Below, in pieces: positions 1 through 7,408 of a DNA stretch of 10,094 nt. The stretch is taken from NCBI GenBank assembly GCA_964387095.1, contig CAYLVH010000067.1, positions 1-10,094 on the forward strand, read 5' to 3'. The notes beneath the pieces were generated by a model, which did no database searches, was not told the DNA's origin, and was given only the letters and a program-made list of their open reading frames with translations. A program made the position numbers and the translations under genes. The DNA comes from JAJQBJ01 sp964387095 (lineage in GTDB: Bacteria; Bacillota; Clostridia; Oscillospirales; Oscillospiraceae). Each line of letters begins with the position of its first letter. Within the stretch, counting starts at the first letter, position 1.

Positions 1-2984
1 TAAAGCGACGCCCTTTTTGTCGGGTTTTGCTTTAGTCCTATTATAGCAGAGGCATTGTCATACACCTCAAAGGTAGCCCCAGCCAGAGTTTCTCTGTGGT
101 CGGAGGCATTCACCTTAGTCACCTTAATCTGACCATAAAGGATGGTGTTGGTCACCGTAATCTCACTGGTCTCATTGGTCACCGTAATCTGATGGCGTCC
201 CGTAATGGGCGTAAAGCCAGCCGGTGTTGAAACTTCTTCGTACCAGTAGTTCCCCGGCGCCACCTTCAGGGTTTCGCCGGTGGACTGTCCATCTTCATCC
301 GCCAGCATGGTCACCGAATGGCCGGTGGCATCCAGCACGCTTACCAGCGTGGCAATGGGCTCAGCCGCCGTCTCACTGTCATAAATGTTAAACGTCACCC
401 CTGCCAGCTGCTGGGTGAAAATGGACGTACTTGTTCCATCGGTAAGCACACCCACCTTGTTGATCACCAGATCCAGCAACGGCTGGTTGGCAATCTCATC
501 CATCACTTGCGTTGTCTCATTGGCAGTGATGGTCACCTGTACCGGAGTCTCATTGCGAACATAACCGGTAGGTGCCGTCACTTCCTTCAGATAATAGGTC
601 CCCGCCGGAATCTGGCCGCTGCTGGCGCGCCCGGTTCCATCGGTGAGCAGGACTACATTGGCGCCCGTGCTGTCCTGTACCGGCATCGTACAAGCTTCAT
701 CGCTGTACAGGGCAAACCGTGCCCCGGACAGATAGAGGGTCTCCCCATCGTTATCTTTTATCAAGGAGGTTTTCACCAGGGTCAACCGCCCGTAGGGGGA
801 GGTGTTCAGGAACACCGGACGCTCAGCCGTGCTGCCCTCGTCAGTCCATACAGGGTGATTGATCTGGTTGGCCGTCACGGTCACATCCCGGGACGGAGCC
901 AGAGTATAACTGTTCTTCAGATTATCCGGCAGGTCCGTCTCTGCCAGTGTGTATTCTCCCGCTTCCACATTCGGGAAGTATACACGGCCATTGGCATCAG
1001 ACACAGCAGTATAAACCCGCTGCGAATCCTCTTTGCTGGTCAGGGTAAAGGTTACCCCCTCCAGTGCAGAGGTCTCTCCCACCGAGTTCTTTCCATATTT
1101 ATAGAATTCCAGGCTGCCCACCGAGTCCGCCTCGTTGGTCACCGTAATGGTTGCCGTGTCTCCATTGCTCTCAAGGGACACGCCCGCAGGGGTGCCCTCT
1201 GCCAGGGCAATGTTGCCGTCCGCGTCCACTGTGATAGCCACGCGTCCGTCAAAGGCACGTGCAAATCCAGCCGGTGCGGATACCTCCTCCAGATAGTAGG
1301 TCCGCCCTACCAGCAGCTCGTCAAACGTCACCTGCCCGTTCTCATCGGTAGCCGTGGGATTGCCCACCGGCTGGGCATGAATGTCGTTGGCCACCTGGCT
1401 TCCGGTCGCTTCCCGGTACAGGCCAAAGGTAGCGGTGCCGTAATCACCGGTTTCCAGAGAGAAGGTCTCTCCGCCGATCTGAACCTTTTTCTCCACCACC
1501 AGGTCCACAGAGTCCACGTTGCCATCGTACTCACCCAGGTAGATCACTTCCGAATCTTCCTTCTCGACTTCGTCTTCCCCAATCAGCGTGTACGTCAGCT
1601 CCGCCGTGTTCTCCAGCTCCCAGGGCTCCAGCACCTGATCCGCCGGCACCTGGTAAGCCGCCACCGGATAGCGCAGGGTCACGGTGTACTGGGTATCCAC
1701 CGGTGCTCCGTCATAGAGATATTGATTGCTTTCATTGGGATCATCCAACGTGTCCAGTGCCAGGAAGGTAATGGAGGTGGCCTCCCTGGCAGCATTGGTT
1801 GCCACTGTGTAATCGGTTCCAGCCGTCAGTGTTCCGCGACCCTGGGTAGACACAGACACCACCGTGGCTCCGCCGCCCTCCGGCGTGTTGGTGGGCAGGT
1901 TGTCCACCAGCAGGAAATCCGGCGCGCCGTCTCCGTTGTTATCCGCAAAATTCAGACGGCCGGTACGGTTGGCTGTGTAGCTGGTGCCTTCCCCCTCTGC
2001 CGGGTCTTCCGCAGATGCCTGGTTGATCACATCAATGGTGTACTGTACTTCAAAATATTCTACGTCACCCTCAGTTACCCGAGTAATAACCGTATTGCCG
2101 TTTTCCGTTTCCACTGCCTTGTCCACCCGCCAGCCATCGGTGGCATGTACGGTGGTGCTGGGCGTTTCATCAATCGGTTCCGGGGTAATTACATCGCCCG
2201 TTGCATCGGTATAACTTGCCTGGAAAGAAGTAGGGAAAGACAGCGTCTCCTCATTCTCCAGAACAAAGTTTTCCGTGTGCACCGGCACGGTAATGGAATA
2301 GGCGTTCCCAGCCTCCAGTGAAGAAGACAGGGTGATAACCAAATAGACCGTGCCATTTACCATCTCCCGCAATACGCATTCGTCCACCACAGAGGATTGA
2401 ATCTCATTCGGATTCACCGTGACCCCCTGAGGCAACGTAATGGTCAAAATGGGGGACTGATATACGCCTCCTATCTCCAGCGACGGCACCGTGAATGTAA
2501 TTTCCAGAGACATGTTCTCTCCGGAAATCACATATCCATCATGAGGCGTTTTAATAGAGGCAGACAAACTCAGCTGTGCGCTCCCAGTCTCCCCGCTGTT
2601 CGACGCCGTAGTCTCCTCCTGCACATTCAGCCCTTCCTGGGATTCCACCGATTCCGCCACGGACTCTCCCTCCACTTCCTGGGATTCACCCGCTTCGGTG
2701 CTATCCTCCTCCGAGGAGCTCTCCGGCACAGTGCTTTCCGGCTCTGTGCTCTGGGATTCTGAGCTTCCCTCTGTTGAGGTCGTCTCCTCCGAACCCGAAT
2801 ATTCGGCTGTATCCGTCTCCCGGCCAGACTCCGCCTCCTGGCCAGTCTCCCTTTCCTGACTGATCTCCGCCGCGTATGTATTGATGCTATAGGAATTGGG
2901 CACTGCCACTCCCACCACCATCAACAAGGCTAGAAATAGAGCCAAAAACCGACGGTTCCATAGCTTCCTTTCCCTTCTGTTCAT
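1..2984 (-). CDS. Large secreted Cna-B (SpaA-like) domain adhesin, 3' end outside window
   Basis: The minus-strand frame is open from an ATG at 2984 to the window edge, giving 994 residues with no stop. AGGAGG (complement of 2991-2996) lies just upstream of the ATG. Residues 1-39 form a signal peptide: basic MNRRERK, a hydrophobic core around residues 14-28, and a likely cleavage near TYAA. Residues 40-125 are a Ser/Glu/Thr-rich, probably extended stalk. Residues about 130-490 are beta-rich and unassigned, with a DNNGDGAPD loop (348-356) resembling a calcium-binding loop. Five Cna-B domains follow. Candidate isopeptide lysines are K499/K500, K629, K738, K843 and K957. The matching glutamates sit in YxLxExxAPxGY-like boxes at E567, E682, E801 and E917; the fifth domain is cut. 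In this family, Lys-Asn/Asp bonds assisted by Glu rigidify stalk domains of Gram-positive adhesins and pilins. The cell-wall anchor (for example LPXTG) should lie outside the window, so anchoring is inferred. Divergent from the BTAD regulator. Confidence 0.93.
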   Translation of the reverse strand, partial: MNRRERKLWNRRFLALFLALLMVVGVAVPNSYSINTYAAEISQERETGQEAESGRETDTAEYSGSEETTSTEGSSESQSTEPESTVPESSSEEDSTEAGESQEVEGESVAESVESQEGLNVQEETTASNSGETGSAQLSLSASIKTPHDGYVISGENMSLEITFTVPSLEIGGVYQSPILTITLPQGVTVNPNEIQSSVVDECVLREMVNGTVYLVITLSSSLEAGNAYSITVPVHTENFVLENEETLSFPTSFQASYTDATGDVITPEPIDETPSTTVHATDGWRVDKAVETENGNTVITRVTEGDVEYFEVQYTIDVINQASAEDPAEGEGTSYTANRTGRLNFADNNGDGAPDFLLVDNLPTNTPEGGGATVVSVSTQGRGTLTAGTDYTVATNAAREATSITFLALDTLDDPNESNQYLYDGAPVDTQYTVTLRYPVAAYQVPADQVLEPWELENTAELTYTLIGEDEVEKEDSEVIYLGEYDGNVDSVDLVVEKKVQIGGETFSLETGDYGTATFGLYREATGSQVANDIHAQPVGNPTATDENGQVTFDELLVGRTYYLEEVSAPAGFARAFDGRVAITVDADGNIALAEGTPAGVSLESNGDTATITVTNEADSVGSLEFYKYGKNSVGETSALEGVTFTLTSKEDSQRVYTAVSDANGRVYFPNVEAGEYTLAETDLPDNLKNSYTLAPSRDVTVTANQINHPVWTDEGSTAERPVFLNTSPYGRLTLVKTSLIKDNDGETLYLSGARFALYSDEACTMPVQDSTGANVVLLTDGTGRASSGQIPAGTYYLKEVTAPTGYVRNETPVQVTITANETTQVMDEIANQPLLDLVINKVGVLTDGTSTSIFTQQLAGVTFNIYDSETAAEPIATLVSVLDATGHSVTMLADEDGQSTGETLKVAPGNYWYEEVSTPAGFTPITGRHQITVTNETSEITVTNTILYGQIKVTKVNASDHRETLAGATFEVYDNASAIIGLKQNPTKRASL

Positions 2985-3034
2985 GAAAAACCTCCTTCTG
3001 AACATTTGCCATCTATTCCCAAAACAAACTGGCC

Positions 3035-3050
3035 GGTGTGCAGGCACACC
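3035..3050. repeat. Perfect inverted repeat in the adhesin 5' leader
   Basis: GGTGTGC and GCACACC form a perfect 7-bp inverted repeat around a 2-bp centre. As RNA it would fold as a 6-bp stem with a 4-nt loop. It lies between the predicted adhesin start site (near 3069) and the adhesin ATG (2984). It is not followed by a U-run on either strand, so it is not a convincing terminator. The GGTGTG arm also occurs in the proposed operator just upstream, so it could be an extra binding site or an mRNA structure. Confidence 0.4.
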
Positions 3051-3075
3051 TTCTGTTTTCAGTCTGATCCCGTAT

Positions 3076-3108
3076 AGTATACTCTATAGCCGTCACACCA
3101 ACGTCACA
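3076..3108 (-). promoter_or_regulatory. Activator-type promoter of the adhesin with 11-bp-spaced direct repeats
   Basis: Read on the minus strand, TGTGACG (3108-3102) is repeated exactly as TGTGACG (3097-3091), with starts 11 bp apart. A TATACT -10 (3081-3076) begins 9 bp after the second copy. The hexamer that a 17-bp spacer would put at -35 (ACGTTG) is a poor match to TTGACA. Heptamer direct repeats at 11-bp spacing, with the 3' copy about 8 bp upstream of the -10 and replacing the -35, are the known architecture of SARP (DnrI/ActII-ORF4 type) activator sites. A gene for such a regulator starts next door at 3335. That this protein binds here is inference. Confidence 0.62.
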
Positions 3109-3153
3109 AAGAGCAATATTTTTCGAAATTTTTTCCGGAATTCATGACGGCAC

Positions 3154-3182
3154 TTGTACTTCTGAAATCCGCTTGCTATAAT
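3154..3182 (+). promoter_or_regulatory. SigA-type promoter of the regulator/pilus operon
   Basis: TTGTAC (3154-3159), a 17-bp spacer and a perfect TATAAT (3177-3182) form a near-consensus SigA promoter facing right. Transcription should begin near 3189, leaving a leader of about 145 nt before the ATG at 3335. No other obvious promoter lies between here and 8483. A lone TGACGG (3145-3150), resembling part of the adhesin repeat, sits just upstream of the -35 and could allow autoregulation, but one half-site is weak evidence. Confidence 0.75.
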
Positions 3183-3188
3183 ATTTTT

Positions 3189-3228
3189 AGCCTGAAATTC
3201 GACTTGCATAGAACAGGCTCACAGGCTC
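3189..3228 (+). repeat. Small repeats in the operon leader
   Basis: AGCCTG (3189-3194) can pair with either of two tandem CAGGCTC copies (3214-3220 and 3222-3228), giving two mutually exclusive 6-bp hairpins at the very 5' end of the predicted transcript. This is visible sequence structure only. No known riboswitch or leader element is recognised, and the short stems could be chance. Confidence 0.25.
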
Positions 3229-3334
3229 TCCTCTGGACATGATGGAAGAGCAAAACGGCATAGCCGACCAGGAAATACCCTACGGGTATAACGGAATGCC
3301 GTATAAAACACGGCAAATAGAGGAAAGGAATTTC

Positions 3335-4522
3335 ATGAAATCAGAACAGCTTCATATTCAAATGTTCGGGGAATTTCATATGCAAAATGACTACCACCAA
3401 TTCATCCCCAGTTCCAGTAAGGGCACCCAGGTGACCACGCTGATCACCTACCTGATCGCCAACAAGGACGTGGAAATCTCCAAGGATAAGCTGGTGGATA
3501 TTCTGTGGCCGGAGGAGGAAATCACCAACCCCACCGGCGCCCTGCGCAACCTGGTCTACCGGGCCCGGCAGGAGCTGGCACAGTTTTTCCCTGTCTCCCA
3601 CTCCAACTGCATCCTCTTCAAGCGGAATGCGTATATGTGGAACAAGGCAGTGGACTGTGTGACGGATATTGACCAGTTTGAGGCCCTATCCAACCAGGCC
3701 CAGAAGGAATCCTCCCCGGAAGAACAGCTCCGCTGCTACCAGGAGATGTTTCAGCTCTACCAGGGGAATTTTCTGCCCACCCAGAGCCGGGACGAGTGGG
3801 TCATGTTCCGCAGCGTCTACTACCAGAACCTGTACGTCAAGTGCGTGCTGAACCTCTGCCATCACCTGAGCGAAAAAGGCGAATATCAGCAGGTCATTGA
3901 CCTGTGCGAGCAGGCCAACCAGAAAGAACTGATGAACGAGGCCATCTACCGGGAGATCCTGGAAGCTCACCTGCAGCTGGGTCATCCCCATCAGGCCCTG
4001 GACTATTACCGCTCGGTGCTGAACCTGTTCAATGCCCGGTATGGCGTGGATGTGTCCGAATCTTTTTCGGACATTTACAGCCGGATCCTCCGGGAAACCC
4101 AGAACCGGCAGCTGAACATTCAGGATCTGGAGGCCAACCTGAAGGAGGACAAAAATTCCCGGGGCAGCTTCTACTGCAACTTTGACATCTTCAAGAATAT
4201 CTACCAAATTAATATGCGGGCGCTCCACCGGGTCAAGAGCAAACGGTATCTGGTACTGATGACCCTTTCGGATGAGGAAGGGCCGGAACACCTGACCGAC
4301 TCAGTCCGGGGGGAAATGAAGATCCTCCGGGACGTTATTCAGCGCAACCTGCGCCGGAACGATGTGTTCACCCAGTCCAGCTATTCCCAGTACTCCCTGA
4401 TCCTGACGGTTCCCGGGGAGTCCGGCTGCCGAATTGCCATCAACCGGGTGAAGGACCGCTACCTGGAGGAACGGCAGGCGCCTCACGTGAAGCTGAATAT
4501 TGATATTAAAGAGATCACCTGA
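3335..4522 (+). CDS. BTAD (SARP-type) transcriptional regulator with degenerate GGDEF-like C-terminus
   Basis: A 395-residue cytoplasmic regulator. Residues 4-100 fit an OmpR/PhoB-type winged helix as in SARPs: it opens with the typical LxIxMFGxF strand, and the helices end in GALRNLVYRARQEL (68-81). Residues about 107-252 are a bacterial transcriptional activation domain of TPR-like helices (DIDQFEAL, then the YQGNFLP turn at 142-148, then HQALDYYRSVL). Residues about 275-395 resemble a nucleotide-cyclase/GGDEF fold: LRRNDVF (339-345) followed by SSYSQYSLIL where GGDEF would sit, so it has no catalytic or I-site motif. The start at 3335 is chosen because AGGAAAGG precedes it and because homology-like sequence begins there. 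An in-frame ATG at 3239 would add 32 residues but has no good ribosome binding site. It is first in the operon and divergent from the adhesin, so it probably controls one or both. The domain order is confident; the target and any ligand are unknown. Confidence 0.88.
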   Translation: MKSEQLHIQMFGEFHMQNDYHQFIPSSSKGTQVTTLITYLIANKDVEISKDKLVDILWPEEEITNPTGALRNLVYRARQELAQFFPVSHSNCILFKRNAYMWNKAVDCVTDIDQFEALSNQAQKESSPEEQLRCYQEMFQLYQGNFLPTQSRDEWVMFRSVYYQNLYVKCVLNLCHHLSEKGEYQQVIDLCEQANQKELMNEAIYREILEAHLQLGHPHQALDYYRSVLNLFNARYGVDVSESFSDIYSRILRETQNRQLNIQDLEANLKEDKNSRGSFYCNFDIFKNIYQINMRALHRVKSKRYLVLMTLSDEEGPEHLTDSVRGEMKILRDVIQRNLRRNDVFTQSSYSQYSLILTVPGESGCRIAINRVKDRYLEERQAPHVKLNIDIKEIT

Positions 4523-4543
4523 TCTCCTCTGCGAGGAACGTTC

Positions 4544-5506
4544 ATGAGACATGATTCTTTCACACGGCTCCTGGGGGCGCTGTTGGCCGCCTGTCTGCTT
4601 CTGGCCGGCTGTGCCGGAGGCGCCGGAGAGCCGGATGAAACCGCTCCGCCGGGGACCGGGGAAAACGGGCAGAACGCCGTAGGGACCGTCCGGGACAGTA
4701 CCCCAGTGGTGCTGGTGCCGGAGGCCTCCGGCCAGGTTACCTACGGAAACGACCGGGCCACCCTGGATGCCTCCCACACAGACCAGGGGTATCTGATGCT
4801 CCGGTATGATGGGACGGCGGATCCGGTGAAAATGCGGTTCCAGATGCCGGACGAGACTCTCTACACCTACACCCTTCACCCCGGTAGCTACGAGGTATTC
4901 CCGCTGACCGGCGGGGACGGCTCCTACCAGGTGACAGTCTACGAATACCGGCCCGCCACCGATGACTATATCAGCGCTTTTTCCCAGACCCTTTCGGTTT
5001 CCCTGAAGGACGAGTTTTCCGTATACCTGTATCCCAACCAATATGTCAACTTTACCGCAGACAGCCAGACCGTGGCCAAGGGTGCGGAGCTGGCCCAGGG
5101 GGCAGCGGACGACCTGGAGGTGGTCTCCCGCATTTACACGTATATTACGGAAAACATCGCCTACGACTATGACCTGGCAGAGAGCGTCCAGAGCGGTTAT
5201 GTGCCGGATGTGGACCAGGTGCTGGAAAGCGGCAAGGGGATTTGCTTTGACTACGCAGCCCTGATGGCCGCCATGCTCCGGAGCCAGCGGATTCCCACCC
5301 GCCTGGAGATCGGCTACGCCGGCACCGCCTACCATGCCTGGGTCAGCACCCACATAGACGGCCTGGGCTGGGTCAGCGGCATTATCCACTTTGACGGCTC
5401 CACCTGGACCCTGATGGATCCCACCTTTGCCGCCAACTCCGCCGCAGACGATCTGAAGGCTTTCATTGGAAACGGCGATAACTATCAAACCAAGTACCGT
5501 TATTAA
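4544..5506 (+). CDS. Transglutaminase-like (papain-fold) surface lipoprotein
   Basis: A 320-residue lipoprotein. A short basic start and hydrophobic stretch lead to the lipobox LLAGC with Cys23, so it should be lipid-anchored on the outer face of the membrane. A Gly/Pro/Glu-rich linker (24-50) and a beta-rich middle (55-170) follow. The C-terminal transglutaminase-like domain (about 185-300) shows the full candidate catalytic triad: Cys234 in KGICFDYA, His264 in AYHAW and Asp292 in LMDPTF. Most bacterial members are of unknown substrate; they may act as proteases, amidases or crosslinkers. GAGGAA (4533-4538) precedes the ATG, 21 nt after the regulator stop. Its place inside a pilus operon and beside a Cna-B adhesin suggests processing or crosslinking of surface proteins, which is inference. 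The fold and triad are well supported. Confidence 0.9.
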   Translation: MRHDSFTRLLGALLAACLLLAGCAGGAGEPDETAPPGTGENGQNAVGTVRDSTPVVLVPEASGQVTYGNDRATLDASHTDQGYLMLRYDGTADPVKMRFQMPDETLYTYTLHPGSYEVFPLTGGDGSYQVTVYEYRPATDDYISAFSQTLSVSLKDEFSVYLYPNQYVNFTADSQTVAKGAELAQGAADDLEVVSRIYTYITENIAYDYDLAESVQSGYVPDVDQVLESGKGICFDYAALMAAMLRSQRIPTRLEIGYAGTAYHAWVSTHIDGLGWVSGIIHFDGSTWTLMDPTFAANSAADDLKAFIGNGDNYQTKYRY

Positions 5507-5520
5507 GCCAGGAGGATGAT

Positions 5521-6576
5521 ATGGCACCCACTTCCCTGAAGCCCCTGAACAACCGTGAGCTTTCCACCTTCTGCAGCCAGATGGCCATGATGCTCTCTGC
5601 CGGCATTTCCGCCGTGGAGGCCGTCTCCATCTTGCGGGAGGGGCTGGAAGACTCCGGCTCCCAAGAAATTTTAACCCAGGTCTCCGGCTCCCTGGAGGCG
5701 GGGGAGAGCCTGTTTGCCGCCCTCTCCGCCCCGGCCGGGGCCTTTCCCCGGTATTTTCTGGATATGGTGGACATGGGGGAGAAAGCCGGCCAGCTGGACG
5801 CGGTCTTTTCCTCCCTGGCCGAGTCATACGAGAGGCGGGACACGCTGGCCCGGAATATCCGCAGCGCCGTGGCCTACCCGCTGGTGATGATCGCCATGAT
5901 GCTGGCGGTGATCCTGGTGCTGATCGTCCAGGTCATGCCCATCTTCCGCCAGGTGTACGCCCAGCTGGGAACCGAGATGAACCCCTTTTCCGCCGGCGTT
6001 TTAAACCTAGGAACCTGGCTCAGCCGCTATAGCCTGGCCATTCTGGCAGTGGCGGCAACGGCGGCGCTGGTGCTGCTGATTCTGATGCGGACCGCTAGCG
6101 GAAGGCGCCGGCTGTCCGCGGCCGGAATGCGCCTTCCCGGGATCCGGAAGATTTCCGAAGCCACCGCCCTCAGCCGCTTTGCCGATGGCATGGCCGTCAC
6201 CCTGCGCAGCGGCCTGGACACCGATGAAAGCCTGGAGCTGGCCGGCCGCCTCACCGAATCCCCGGAGCTGCGGCAGAAAATTGAGGCCTGCCGGCAGCAG
6301 ACAGCCCTGGGGACAGATCTGGGGGCTGCCTTCCGGGAAAACCGGATCTTCTCCGGCCTCTGCGGAAAGATGATCTCCGTGGGCATCCTCTCCGGCTCCC
6401 TGGACACAGTGATGGCCCAGGTGGCGGAACAGTATGCCGAGGATGCTTCCCAGCGCATCAGCCGGGCGGTGGCACGGCTGGAGCCCACCCTGGTGGCGGT
6501 GCTTTCCGTGCTGGTAGGGCTGATTCTTCTGTCTGTGATGCTGCCGCTGATGGGCATTATGTCCAACATCGGATAA
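5521..6576 (+). CDS. pilC: Type IV pilus/type II secretion inner-membrane platform protein (PilC/GspF family)
   Basis: A 351-residue polytopic membrane protein with the two-fold GspF/PilC architecture. The first cytoplasmic four-helix domain (about 12-115) contains FCSQMAMMLSAGIS, MGEKAGQLD and the ERRDTLARNIRSAVAYP lead into the first membrane segment (116-140). A second membrane segment spans 170-189. The second cytoplasmic domain (about 215-320) repeats the pattern with ALSRFADGMAVTLRSGL, VGILSGSLD and SRAVARLEP, before the last membrane segment (323-346). It is somewhat shorter than many PilC proteins (about 400) because the N-terminal cytoplasmic extension is minimal. The family forms the membrane platform that couples assembly and retraction ATPases to pilin movement. 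AGGAGG (5510-5515) sets the start, 14 nt after the lipoprotein stop. Whether the machine builds a pilus or secretes a pseudopilus cannot be told from this gene alone. Confidence 0.93.
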   Translation: MAPTSLKPLNNRELSTFCSQMAMMLSAGISAVEAVSILREGLEDSGSQEILTQVSGSLEAGESLFAALSAPAGAFPRYFLDMVDMGEKAGQLDAVFSSLAESYERRDTLARNIRSAVAYPLVMIAMMLAVILVLIVQVMPIFRQVYAQLGTEMNPFSAGVLNLGTWLSRYSLAILAVAATAALVLLILMRTASGRRRLSAAGMRLPGIRKISEATALSRFADGMAVTLRSGLDTDESLELAGRLTESPELRQKIEACRQQTALGTDLGAAFRENRIFSGLCGKMISVGILSGSLDTVMAQVAEQYAEDASQRISRAVARLEPTLVAVLSVLVGLILLSVMLPLMGIMSNIG

Positions 6577-6586
6577 GGAGGAAGCC

Positions 6587-6916
6587 ATGAACCGTTTTGC
6601 TGTCAACCGCCCCCGGCGGAGCCTTCCCCTGGGGGTTCTGCTTTCCGGTCTGATCTTTCTGGCCATCCTGCTTTTGGCCATCCGGGGCATTTCCTCGGTC
6701 TCCGAGACAACCCGCCAGAAAAGCCTGGAAAGCCTGGAGACCGCCCTGCGCCGGGACGTGGTCCACTGTTATGCCACGGAGGGTTTTTACCCGCCCAGCC
6801 TGGAATACCTGGAGGAGCACTACGGGCTCACATACAACAAGGACCGTTACTGGATTGACTACCAGCCGGTGGGCTCCAACCTAATGCCGGACATCACTGT
6901 CCTGGAAATCCACTGA
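6587..6916 (+). CDS. Small single-pass membrane protein, possible minor pilin-like component
   Basis: A 109-residue protein not matched to a named family. The N-terminus is basic (VNRPRR), followed by one hydrophobic segment (about 13-33) and a short extracytoplasmic domain. The polar part carries SLETALRRDVVHCYATEG and YPPSLEYLEEHYGL, reminiscent of the GxYPxSLxxL region of GspG/PilE-like pilins. The canonical G/FTLxE prepilin leader is absent. AAGGAGG (6575-6581) lies 5 nt before the ATG, which starts 10 nt after the PilC stop, so it is cotranscribed. Length, topology and context fit a pseudopilin-like or accessory pilus protein; that is inference. A single Cys in the outer domain is the only other notable residue. 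Confidence 0.78.
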   Translation: MNRFAVNRPRRSLPLGVLLSGLIFLAILLLAIRGISSVSETTRQKSLESLETALRRDVVHCYATEGFYPPSLEYLEEHYGLTYNKDRYWIDYQPVGSNLMPDITVLEIH

Positions 6917-6928
6917 AAAGGAGAGGCT

Positions 6929-7408
6929 ATGCGTCCCAAAACCGATTTTCTTTTTACGCTGGCGCTCTTTACCCTGTTTGCCCTGGCAGCCCTGGCCCTG
7001 GTGGTCACCGGCGCCAGGGTCTATCGCAGCACCGCCGCCTCCATGGAGAAGGGCTATACCACCCGGACCGCCCTGGCTTATGTGGCGGAAAAGCTGCGGC
7101 AGAACGATGTGGCCGGGGCGCTGGAGGCGGAGAGTAACCGGCTCTGCCTGACCCAGTATGGGGAAGAAAACGCCTGCCTGTACATCTATGAATATCAGGG
7201 CTGGCTCATGGAGCTGCTGATCCCGGAAAGCCAGGAGTTCCGGTCGGAAGACGGCCAGCGGCTGCTGGAGGTGGCATCCTTCCACGTGGAGCAGAAAGCC
7301 GTCTCCCTCTATGAGATTTCCGTCTCCGGGGCAGACGGGGAAACCGCCTCCCTGCTGATTGCCCCCAATGCCGCCGGAAAGGAGGACGCTGTTGCAGACC
7401 GACCATAA
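6929..7408 (+). CDS. Single-pass membrane protein, probably DUF4860-like
   Basis: A 159-residue protein with a hydrophobic N-terminal helix (about 8-30: FLFTLALFTLFALAALALVV) followed by GARVYR and an outer domain with alternating beta-like segments (LCLTQYGEENACLYIYEYQ, MELLIPE, LYEISVSG). The pattern of an N-terminal helix, then GAxVY, then a small beta domain resembles the uncharacterised DUF4860 family of Firmicutes; this was judged by eye and needs a profile search. AAAGGAG (6917-6923) lies 5 nt before the ATG, directly after the previous stop. Its 3' end overlaps the next start by 17 nt, implying coupled translation. The role is unknown, but the architecture parallels minor pilins. Confidence 0.8.
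   Translation: MRPKTDFLFTLALFTLFALAALALVVTGARVYRSTAASMEKGYTTRTALAYVAEKLRQNDVAGALEAESNRLCLTQYGEENACLYIYEYQGWLMELLIPESQEFRSEDGQRLLEVASFHVEQKAVSLYEISVSGADGETASLLIAPNAAGKEDAVADRP

Noticed and set aside
318..2321. 667-codon plus-strand open frame
   Set aside because: It lies opposite the adhesin, has a composition unlike a real protein (His/Arg/Gly/Ile mix, no domain), and has no ribosome binding site at its start. The minus-strand frame encodes clear Cna-B domains.
3239..3334. Longer start for the BTAD regulator at 3239
   Set aside because: The added 32 residues do not look like the winged-helix start and have no good ribosome binding site. The ATG at 3335 has AGGAAAGG and begins where SARP-type proteins begin.
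4301..5827. 508-codon minus-strand open frame opposite the lipoprotein and PilC start
   Set aside because: It is a GC-rich shadow frame, rich in Pro/Arg/Gly, across three real plus-strand genes with strong motifs and ribosome binding sites.
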